Positions 27,148 through 38,700 of a DNA stretch of 64,000 bases are shown here, in pieces. The DNA is from Archivesica marissinica (lineage: Eukaryota > Mollusca > Bivalvia > Venerida > Vesicomyidae), in NCBI GenBank assembly GCA_014843695.1, contig CM026404.1, positions 81,042,847-81,106,846 of the forward strand, read 5' to 3'. The notes beneath the pieces are model-generated. The model saw nothing but the letters and a program-made list of their open reading frames with translations. It searched no databases and was not told the origin of the DNA. A program made the translations under genes and the position numbers. Each line of letters opens with the position of its first letter. The stretch's first letter is position 1.

Positions 27148-27700
27148 CCCTAATGCACCAAAACCTCTCCCTAATACACCAACTCTTCTCCCTAATACAC
27201 CAACACTTCTCCCTAATACACCAACTATTCTCCCTAATACACCAAACGTCTTCCCTAAACACCAAATTGTCTCCCTAATACACTAAATATTCTCCCTAAT
27301 ACACTAAATATTCTCCCTAATACACTAAATAGTCTCCCTAATACACCAACTATTCTCCCTAATACACTAAATAGTCTCCCTAATATACCAAATATTCTCC
27401 CTAATACACTAAATAGTCTCCCTAATACACCAAATATTCTCCCTAATACACCAAATATTCTCCCTAATACACTAAATAGTCTCCCTAATACACCAAATAT
27501 TCTCCCTAATACACTAAATAGTCTCCCTAATACACCAAATGTTCTCCCTAATACACTAAATAGTCTCCCTAATACACCAAATATTCACCCTAATACACCA
27601 AATATCTCCCTAATACACCAAATGTTCTCCCTAATACACCAACACATCTGATACATCAAATATTCTCCCTAATACACCAAATCTTCTCCCCAATACATCA
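27148..27700. repeat. 21-bp minisatellite after the exon 4 donor
   Basis: About 25 units near 21 bp (ctccctaatacaccaaatatt), with ccaa or ctaa variants, beginning about 13 bases after the exon 4 donor. It decays into looser acacc-rich sequence up to about 28,140. Confidence 0.9.
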
Positions 27701-28141
27701 AAACTGCTCCCATATACAACCAGACTTGACACTAATGCACCACATGTTCTCCATAGTATACAAAAACATCTCCTTTGTACAATAAAACATCTCTATAATA
27801 TACTAAATCTACCAACACTTGTTGTTAAGACACCAACAACAATTCAAAACTTCTCTGTCTATAATACACCAACGACTTCTATCTAAGACACCAACATTTC
27901 TCCCTAAGATACTTCTCCATTATGCACCAAAAACATTGCCAATAATGTACCAAAAACTTCTTCATAATACCTCAACATCTTCTCTGCAACACATTCTCCC
28001 TAATATACCAACTACCTGTCCCTAATACACCTGCCCCTAATATGCATGTCCCTAATACACAGTTTTACCTTTATAAACCAAAAACTTCTCTTAATCCAAC
28101 ATCTATTCTTAAACATATTCTCCTTATACATCACATATTGT

Positions 28142-28675
28142 AATACACATTCTCCCAATACACCAACATCTTATCCTCAATACACCAACATCTTATCCCC
28201 AATACACCAACATCTTATCCTCAATACACCAACATCTTATCCCCAATACACCAACATCTTATCCCCAATACACCAACATCTTATCCCCAATACACCAACA
28301 GCTTATCCCCAATACACCAACATCTTATCCTCAATACACCAACACACCCAACACAACATCTTATCCCCAATACACCAACATCTTATCCCCAATACACCAA
28401 CATCTTATCCCCAAATACACCAACATCTTATCCTCAAATACACCAACATCTTATCCCCAATACACCAACATCTTATCCCCAATACACCAACATCTTATCC
28501 CCAAATACACCAACATCTTATCCCCAATACACCAACATCTTATCCCCAATACACCAACATCTTATCCCCAATACACCAACATCTTATCCCCAAATACACC
28601 AACATCTTATCCCCAAATACACCAACATCTTATCCCCAATACACCAACATCTTATCCTCAATACACCAACATCTT
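28142..28675. repeat. 22-bp minisatellite, runs into gap
   Basis: About 24 units of catcttatccccaatacacc aa. It is related to the 21-bp array upstream (shared aatacaccaa core) and is cut by the N gap. The ORF across it (HLIPNTPTSYPQ repeats) is periodic. Confidence 0.9.
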
Positions 28676-29675
28676 NNNNNNNNNNNNNNNNNNNNNNNNN
28701 NNNNNNNNNNNNNNNNNNNNNNNNNNNNNNNNNNNNNNNNNNNNNNNNNNNNNNNNNNNNNNNNNNNNNNNNNNNNNNNNNNNNNNNNNNNNNNNNNNNN
28801 NNNNNNNNNNNNNNNNNNNNNNNNNNNNNNNNNNNNNNNNNNNNNNNNNNNNNNNNNNNNNNNNNNNNNNNNNNNNNNNNNNNNNNNNNNNNNNNNNNNN
28901 NNNNNNNNNNNNNNNNNNNNNNNNNNNNNNNNNNNNNNNNNNNNNNNNNNNNNNNNNNNNNNNNNNNNNNNNNNNNNNNNNNNNNNNNNNNNNNNNNNNN
29001 NNNNNNNNNNNNNNNNNNNNNNNNNNNNNNNNNNNNNNNNNNNNNNNNNNNNNNNNNNNNNNNNNNNNNNNNNNNNNNNNNNNNNNNNNNNNNNNNNNNN
29101 NNNNNNNNNNNNNNNNNNNNNNNNNNNNNNNNNNNNNNNNNNNNNNNNNNNNNNNNNNNNNNNNNNNNNNNNNNNNNNNNNNNNNNNNNNNNNNNNNNNN
29201 NNNNNNNNNNNNNNNNNNNNNNNNNNNNNNNNNNNNNNNNNNNNNNNNNNNNNNNNNNNNNNNNNNNNNNNNNNNNNNNNNNNNNNNNNNNNNNNNNNNN
29301 NNNNNNNNNNNNNNNNNNNNNNNNNNNNNNNNNNNNNNNNNNNNNNNNNNNNNNNNNNNNNNNNNNNNNNNNNNNNNNNNNNNNNNNNNNNNNNNNNNNN
29401 NNNNNNNNNNNNNNNNNNNNNNNNNNNNNNNNNNNNNNNNNNNNNNNNNNNNNNNNNNNNNNNNNNNNNNNNNNNNNNNNNNNNNNNNNNNNNNNNNNNN
29501 NNNNNNNNNNNNNNNNNNNNNNNNNNNNNNNNNNNNNNNNNNNNNNNNNNNNNNNNNNNNNNNNNNNNNNNNNNNNNNNNNNNNNNNNNNNNNNNNNNNN
29601 NNNNNNNNNNNNNNNNNNNNNNNNNNNNNNNNNNNNNNNNNNNNNNNNNNNNNNNNNNNNNNNNNNNNNNNNNNN
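28676..29675. other. assembly gap, 1,000 N, between two half genes
   Basis: Exactly 1,000 N, with a 22-bp array on the left and a 51-bp array on the right. The NEK9-like gene lacks everything after its fourth exon and the SLC13 gene lacks its first half. Both missing parts must lie here if the join is right, which 1 kb could not hold. Confidence 0.98.
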
Positions 29676-30930
29676 TTTACGAGTCCCCTATAACGTTTTA
29701 TTACAGACTATATGAACGCTGTGGTATTTACGAGTCCCCTATAACGTTTTATTTCAGAATATATGAACGCTGTGGTATTTACGAGTCCCCTATAACGTTT
29801 TATTACAGACTATATGAACGCTGTGGTATTTACGAGTCCCCTATAACGTTTTATTTCAGACTATATGAACGCTGTGGTATACATGAGTCCCCTATAACGT
29901 TTTATTACAGACTATATGAACGCTGTGCTATTTACGAGTCCCATATAACGTTTTATTACAGACTATATGAACGCTGTGGTATTTACGAGTCCCCTATAAC
30001 ATTTTATTACAGACTATATGAACGCTGTGGTATTTACGAGTCCCATATAACGTTTTATTACAGACTATGCGAACGCTGTGGTATTTACGAGTCCACTATA
30101 ACGTTTTGTTACAGACTATATGAACGCTGTGGTATTTACGAGTCCCCTATAACGTTTTGTTACAGACTATATGAACGCTGTGGTATTTACGAGTCCCCTA
30201 TAACGTTTTATTACAGACTATATGAACGCTGTGGTATTTACGAGTCCCCTATAACGTTTTGTTACAGACTATATGAACGCTGTTGTATTTACGAGTCCCC
30301 TATAACGTTTTATTACAGACTATATGAACGCTGTGGTATTTACGATTCCCCTAGGACGTTTTATTACAGACTATATGAACGCTGTGGTATTTACGAGTCC
30401 CCTATAACGTTTTGTTACAGACTATATGAACGCTGTGGTATTTATGAGTCCCCGATAACGTTTTATTACAGACTATATGAACGCTGTGGTATACATGAGT
30501 CCCCTATAACGTTTTATTACAGACTATACGAACGCTGTGGTATTTACGAGTCCCATATAACGTTTTATTACAGACTATATGAACGCTGTGGTATTTACGA
30601 GTCCCCTATAACGTTTTATTACAGACTATATGAACGCTGTGGTATTTACGAGTCCCCTATAACGTTTTATTACAGACTATATGAACGCTGTGGTATTTAC
30701 GAGTCCTCTATAACGTTATATGACAGACGATATGAACGCTGTGGTATTTACGAGTCCCCTATAACGTTTTATTACAGACTATATGAAGGCTGTGGTATTT
30801 ATGAGTCCCCTATAACGTTTTATTACAGACTATATGAACGCTGTGGTATTTATGAGTCCCATATAACGTTTTATTACAGACTATATGAACGCTGTGGTAT
30901 TTACGAGTCCCCTATAACGTTCACCAGCTG
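29676..30930 (+). repeat. 51-bp minisatellite spanning an SLC13 acceptor
   Basis: About 24 units of 51 bp, each with ttttattacag (some tttcag or gttacag) followed by actatatgaacgctgtggta and tttacgagtcccctataacg. The unit is the last acceptor plus the first roughly 45 bases of the SLC13 exon at 30,880. Because 51 is a multiple of three, all units stay in the exon's frame ([17 protein letters not shown]). Variants include P to H and P to T changes. No stop is present. Confidence 0.9.
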
Positions 30931-31011
30931 GATGACGTTCGGTGTCCCTCTATCTTTCTGCTTGGTAATCATCATATGGATCTGGTTGCAGATTCTCTTC
31001 ATCAGGGGCAG
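30880..31011 (+). CDS. SLC13 exon a
   Basis: Encodes [14 protein letters not shown], then [15 protein letters not shown] and a hydrophobic helix ending WLQILFIRG. The acceptor is the last of many tandem copies, so the true start could lie in an earlier unit. The donor is gcag/gtatgt, and a copy of the donor lies 24 bases on. Confidence 0.8.
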
Positions 31012-32576
31012 GTATGTACACTTCATCAGGGGCAAGTAAATATCGTATATCAGATCGGAGACTCGCAAACCATCAATTATTTCTACAAACGTTTCAGTGA
31101 GTTAATGTGTGTTTTACGTTTATTTATCGTCGCTTCCGGTTGCCCATATGAGCGACGCCTCCTGAAGAGATTAATCATGGTGGATTAATATTCTGCGAAA
31201 AAGTAATTATAGACCAGATGGAATGAACGCTTGACGATCAGATGTCACCAGGCGCTCGCTATGCTGTGTACATATAATCTGAATCACTAATTGTACACGT
31301 TTTAAATGAATTGTATATATATTATATTGTATACAAATAATGATAATAATGAACCAAGTGTGATTATATCAATTGCGAATATAACATGTATTGAACGGTG
31401 TGTTGTATCCAGCCAGTCACCAATGAATGATCTTACTTACTATCATGCTGTCTTCGTGGACTAGTTGTTAAGGCACCCACCCTCTCTCCCTCGTGGCGAT
31501 GGATTCCATCAGGAATGAGGTCTCGAGAGTGATTTATATAAGTTGAAATAACTTGTTTCACAATCGAGCTAAAATAAATTTGTATATAAAAGTTGTTAAG
31601 GCGTACGCCTGCGGAGCAGGAGGTCAAACGTTCGAAACTCGTCAGCGGTTCATTTTCATATGACTGTTTGGTGAGCCGCCAGCTAGTTAAATAATGGCCA
31701 CGGATCAGTATGGTGCTTGGCCTGCAATGATATGATTCGGCAAGTACTGAATCAGATGATGATGTTCATAAGAAATGTTCCATAAGTCAGACATATTAAT
31801 ATGACTATAATACAATTTAATACACACGTGTTACTTTCATAATCCATGTTTCAGTACCGCTTCTAAAGGTGCAAACAATGACAGAAGTATCCGAGTGAAG
31901 GCGGTGATACAGGCGGAATACGATAAACTGGGACCAGTCAGGTATAACGTGCAGGATTGTGTGTTGAGTGCGCATGCCCCTTACCATTGTGACAATGTTT
32001 AAATTTGCCATGGAATATGTAGTAGTAGATGACAATTATTTACACTAACTTTACTAAAGCCACGTTGAGCTCCTTCCAGTCTACTGAGCTTACATTCCGG
32101 TAAACGCAGATGCCCCTGAGACGTTGTTGATTGGCTAACGTTGTTGTTTGACGTCACAAATAGAACTAGTTTCTATAATACAACTAGAATGCGATCGTCG
32201 TACGACCATATAGATATTCTTAGCCTGCAAGCAGGTAAATGTTAGAAAGTAAAGTTTAAACTTTAATCATTTTACAACGATTGCGAAGCAAGTTTTTCGA
32301 AACAACTTGCATTAATCACAATGGTTGGCGCGGATGAAAACGTAAATGTGGTCATTCGTGTGGGAGGAAACCGGATTACCCGGAGAAAAAACCCATCTGT
32401 CCGATCTGGCGACCATAGTACCATCTCACAAACCTCCCGATCCGATGATCGAACCCGGGTTGCATTGGTGAGATCGTCGTCGTAGGATAGTATACGACGA
32501 CCCATCCTGTGACATCGGAGATCATCATGCGACTGTGTACGTTACATGTTCGGGGTATATAGACCACATCAATCAT

Positions 32577-32646
<70 letters not shown>

Positions 32647-32661
32647 ATCATCATCATCATC

Positions 32662-32708
<47 letters not shown>

Positions 32709-35700
32709 GTTCGAGGCAAGGTGTTAAAAAGGCGTCGGTTCCTCCCCGTCAGGAGCAAGATGGCGCTGATATTGACATGATCGCTATAGCTGTTCTGTTG
32801 AACAGGTCTGATCTTGGTTTTCCTAAAAGGGATGTACTCTAATGACTTCTCATAATCAGGTTAACCCTCTATCTATGTCCCCTCCTCTGCCATGACTTCG
32901 TCTTCTGGCTAGGGTGCCACCGATTTACATCCCTTGTAGTTTACTTTTCCGCATCTTTATATTTGAGTTGAACAGGAAGTGACGACATTTATATACCATA
33001 CTGTATTGATTTGCTGACTAAAGAGTTCGTCGGTTTATCATCGATGACAATGGTCTGATTAATCATCGACAAACTTTACGAATATTTTCTAATTGTTAAA
33101 GGGGGATAATTCTGTTAAATGACGTGACAGAGTTATAGAACTTGATTTGTACAGCTTATATTTTGATAAGAAACATGTATGTGAAGTTTTAATACAATGC
33201 ACTGAATGGGTAAGGAGAAAAGCCAACTTGCTCTAAAACTTTAAGCGGATTTTCTAAGTGTAAAAAGGGACATAATTAATAAAATGTGGTATGTCTTGGT
33301 ATGAGAATTAGTGCCCGTATCACACTATCAGTATTGCCATATGACGTCGATGCGGGTCACGACAACTCTGACGTCGTAACGTCGTTGTGTACGTTTCAAT
33401 GTCCTTCAGAGTACATTGCCAGATCACAGTCAAACACATATTTAACCTACAATGCATGGCACTTGTTTCATGCCCATGCCTTTTTTTCAGTTTTGGACAA
33501 GCTGCACTTATCGGACACTTTGTAGCGCTGGCGATATTATGGATAACACGAGACATAGGCGGAACATTTGGTTGGGGATCACTGTTTAAGAAAGGGTAAG
33601 ACATAATGCAGTAGATATTACAGAAAGAACGCTCTTTAGGTTTTTTGTTCTGTGTTTATTTCGGGGTTTAACGTAGCAGCAACAGTTCAGGTTTATATGG
33701 CGACTCTCCAGCAAGTATTGGTGATGGAAGACACCGGGTGCCCATCAGAGCTGTGTCTCAGGCACTGACGGACACCCGGGTAGAACCTCCGGCCTTACAC
33801 AAGCCAGCTGGATTGCTTCCTGACTTGAAGTAATACGACATCCCCAGTGAGATTCCAACCCACAGCTGTGAGTGGCAAATGTTTTGAAGTCAACGACATT
33901 GACCTTTCGACCCCGGACTTTTTTGACAGAGCATCTTGCTGAGAGTAGATTCGTCCAATTCGTGACCGTCATTAACATTCCTCTGTATGCGGGACGTCAC
34001 ATTCCTTATATTCGTGACGTCAATGGAGGCAACTAGAGCCACATAGTGGGGTTAAGAGTAGATAAGCAGTGTAGAAGTACCTCTAAGAATATTATATAAG
34101 ATAATATTTTTGTCCACTAAAGGTGCCGGTCAATCTGCACCGACTAGAACTTATTAATTAATTAATTATCAATCTGCCAATCTGCACTAACTTAATTATG
34201 TATGCCTTCAGATACGCAAAGGACGCCATACCAGCGGTATTCATAGCCTCAATGTTGTTTATATTTCCTTCCAATTTGCCAGAAATATTCTGCAGATCAA
34301 AAGGTAATGCAGCTACTTTCGTCTGTTTGTCTATGGGGTTTAAAGTCGCACCAACAGCGTAGGCGACTCTCCAGCTATTATTGGTTGGTGAAGATCCCGG
34401 GTGCCCCTCGACCAGTAGTTCCGGCATGGAAGAGAACCGTATTAGGTACACAGACCTTCCGCAAACCAGCTGGGGAGCTTCCACAATTAATTCGACACCT
34501 CCAGTGGGATTCGAACGATACCTGCAGCGGTGAGAAGCAATTGAGTTGATGCCAACCACTCGGCCACGGACGGAGGACCCTGTAATGGAGCTACTAAGTG
34601 TGCGAGGGCCCATTAAATAATTTCATGAACTAATTTCACTATTTCATAACGCTTTCATATAGCGCAATGTTGTTTTGTATGTTCAAACATTAATCCTTCT
34701 CCAATTAATGCAGCATACGCCGACATTGATGACGTCACAATTAATTACATCATATCAATATTCTAACGTCACATCAAGAGCGTTCGTTGTAAAATGGCGT
34801 CGCACAGTGTAAACGAACAACGTGTTGTGATAAAGTTTTATACATTACTCGGAAAACTCGGAATTCTGGAGGATTTGCATGCAGTTTATGGGGACTCTTG
34901 TTTATCGAATGGTGCTATTTGAAAGAGGGTGAATTGCTTTAATCCTTTCCCCCCATAGAAGCACCTCTTGACGCCATTAACAATACCACATACATTGACA
35001 ATGTAGTAGCCAAACCATGTTCAAAATAAAGGCCAGAATCCTGTGTAGTCCTAGTAATATCTATGGAGTTGGGATAGATATGGCGACTACTTATCCACTG
35101 CATGATAGCTAAATGGCTGTCGTTTGTGCGGAGATATAATAGTATATTAACCTAAATCTCTGTAGTTCCAGTAATATCTATGAAGGTGGGATATATATGG
35201 TGACTACTTATCCACTGCATGATAGCTAAATGGTTGTCGTTTGTGCGGAGATATAATAGTATATTAATCTAAATCTCTATGTAGTCCTAGTAATATCTAT
35301 GGAGGTGGGATAGATATGGTGACTACTTATCCACTGCATGATAGCTAAATGGCTGTCATTTGTATGGAGATATAATAGTATATTAACCTAAATCTCTGTG
35401 AAGGAAAGGGTTAAGGACAGTAGAGAAATAAACGCAAATAACGCAAAACACATACACAGTGTAGAGTTATGACACATGCTTGTTATGTTGCAGGTAAAAG
35501 ACAATCACTTAGACCTCTGATGTCTTGGAAAGACGCAGTTCTGAAAGTGCCTTGGGGAGTAGTGTTCCTATTGGGAGGAGGGTTCGCAATGGCATATGCT
35601 TCCCAGGTACCATTCTATATTCAATTCAATATATTGATTGCATTAAATATGTTAACATATTTATAGGAAACAATACATAAACAAAGTACACGAGAAAAGA

Positions 35701-38700
35701 ATTGACACATTTTCAGAAGAGCATAGATAGTTGTGGTGTCTAAATTGTTAAATTCTTGCTAAATTTGCGTAATACATGTATATAAATTTGGATATGTTTT
35801 CAACAATTTTTCTATTAGTCTCTGTAAGTAAGGTGATACATGTTTGTTCGGTAGGCCAATTGTAATAGTAGCGTTTCAGATATTAATGGCAACATATCAG
35901 GTCCGTTTCACTCTTCTGTCGATGGAATAGGAGATGCAATAGCGTTTGGTTGTTGGGCTAACAGTCGATATTAATTACAATTCAAAAGGCCAGTTTCAGC
36001 TTTCTGTCGACAGGACAGCAAGTGCAATGGCAAAGGAATGCGTATTGGGTAGCAGTTGATTTTATATTTCATGACGCCAGGAAAGGAAGTACAATAGCGC
36101 TTGCTTATTGGTAGATATTAGTTTCAATTCATGTGTGTGTTTTACGTTTATATATCGTCGCTACCGGTTGCCCATATGAGCGACGCCTCCTGAAGAGATT
36201 AGTCATTTTAGATTTTCTCGTTTTCTTCCAGGAGTCGGGTCTATCAGCTTGGGTTGGCGAGAAGCTGAGCATCTTTGAAAACTTGTCTCCCTGGATACTG
36301 AATCTCGTGCTGTGCTACATAGTGGCTGCACTGACGGAGGTGACGAGCAATACAGCTACGTGCACCCTGATGATGCCTATTCTCGCTAATCTTGTAAGTA
36401 TTGTTTGTGTCTGTTTTTCCACGGGATTTAAAGTCACACCGTCAGCTTAGGCCATATAGTGACTCTCCAGATATATTATTGGTGGAGGAAGATCCGGGTG
36501 CGGTTGAACCGCCAACATCTTATTAGCCAGCTGGATAACTTCCTCATATGAATGAATTCGACATCCCCATCTGGGCATGTGCTTTTTTAAATTACGTTTA
36601 TTTATCGTCGCTACCGGTTGCCCATATGAGCGACGCCTCCTGAAGATATTAGTCATTTTAGATTTTGGAGGATAGTGCACTGATACAGAGTGAGACCCAT
36701 TCCAGAGTCTCCTCTGGTTCGTTTACATGCACGGTGTAAAACACCGACAAGAGACCTCGGTTTAACGTTCCATCTGAAAGACTGTTAATTTTATTAGGGT
36801 CAGACGGGAGATCGAACCTGCGATCCCTGAATTACCAGTCCAGCGTGTTACCACTGGGCTATTGGTCCGTCTGTAAGGGGGGGCATGTGCTTGGAAGTCA
36901 ACGGCCTTATGTAAAAGTAACTCCTGTTATTCATATACATGTATATGCGTATGTATTATGTTATAAAAGTTCATCACAATTTATGATAATTGTAAAAAGT
37001 CTTGCCGACTCAAAATAAAAGGCATTTTATCATATCTTATCTTATGGCTCAAACCAGGAAGGGGTGTCCGACACAGTATATTTTAATGACCTCCAGATTT
37101 ACATATTGAGGTTGTGTGTTTTACGTTTATGTATCGTCACTACCGGTTGCCCATACGAGCGACGCCTGGTGAGATTAGTAATTTTAGATTGTTGGAGGAT
37201 GATGCCGGCAGATACACATTCCAGAGTCGCCTCTTGTTCTTTTACGTGCACGGTGTTAAGCAACGACACGAGACCTCCGTCTAATAGTCCCATCTGAAAG
37301 ACTGTTAATTTTATTAGGGTCAGACGTGGGGATCGAACCTGCGATCCCTGGATTACCAGTCTAACGTGTTAACCACTGGACTACAGATCTGTCTGTAAAC
37401 ATATTGAGGTTATATCAGGCCCTGACAGTTGAATGCTGACTGGATGCCGTTGGACGTTTCCAAATATCGAAGAAAAGAACTCGAGGCTAGGCCAGGATCA
37501 TCATTAATACTATAGCAATAGTTTCGACTGTTTCCCGATTGTCAATGCAATAGTTATTTTATTACCCAGAATATTTCTAAAACGCAGTACATCTGTATTA
37601 TATATAAGACTGTTTTCCAAGTGTCAATGCAATAGTTATTTTATTACCCAGAATATTTCTAAAACGCAGTACATCAGTATTATATATAAGACTTTCCCAA
37701 ATGTCAATGCAATAGTTGTGTTATTACCCAGAATATTTCTAAAACACAGTACATCTGTATCATATATAAGACTGTTTCCCAAATGTCAATGCAATAGTTA
37801 TTTTATTACCCAGAATATTTCTAAAACACAGTACATCTGTATCATATATAAGACTGTTTCCCAAATGTCAATGCAATAGTTGTGTTATTACCCAGCATAT
37901 TTCTAAAACGCAGTATATCTGTATTATATATAAGACTGTTTCCCAAATGTCAATGCAATAGTTATTTTATTACCAAGAATATTTCTAAAACACAGTACAT
38001 CTGTATTATATATAAGACTGTTTCCCAAATGTCAATGCAATAGTTGTGTTATTACCCAGCATATTTCTAAAACGCAGTATATCTGTATTATATATAAGAC
38101 TGTTTCCCAAATGTCAATGCAATAGTTATTTTATTACCAAGAATATTTCTAAAACACAGTACATCTGTATTATATATAAGACTGTTTCCCAAATGTCAAT
38201 GCAATAGTTGTGTTATTACCCAGCATATTTCTAAAACGCAGTATATCTGTATTATATATAAGACTGTTTAAACTTTATTTATTTTACAACGATTGCGAAG
38301 CAAGTTATAATAACTTATATTAACCACTATCGTTGGCGCCGATGAAAGCGTATATGTGGTCATTCTTGTGGGAGGAAACCGGAGTACCCGGAGAAAACCC
38401 ACCTGTCCGATCAAGCGACCACCGTACCATCTCACATTCTTCCCGGTCCGATGATCGAACCCGGGTTGCATTGGTGAGAAGCGAGCGCGCTAACCATTGC
38501 GCTAATCGGGCAGCCTGTAAAAGACTGTTGAATTACGAACATGGGGAAATATGTAGCTTAATGACGTATTAAAATGTAGAGTCTGAATCTGAGCTGCTGT
38601 CACTATTCCCACATCGTCACATAATGTGTTGATAGCGTAAGAACTTGTTTCGCAATCGAGCTAAAATAAATGTGTATAAGAGCAAATGTCCGAACCTGAC

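Noticed and set aside
28046..31039. 997-residue open frame across the 28,676 gap
   Set aside because: It joins a 22-bp array, 1,000 N and a 51-bp array. Only its last part, from 30,880, is SLC13 coding sequence.
32535..32842. Poly-His, poly-Ile and poly-Asp proteins
   Set aside because: Three frames of one CAT microsatellite inside an SLC13 intron.
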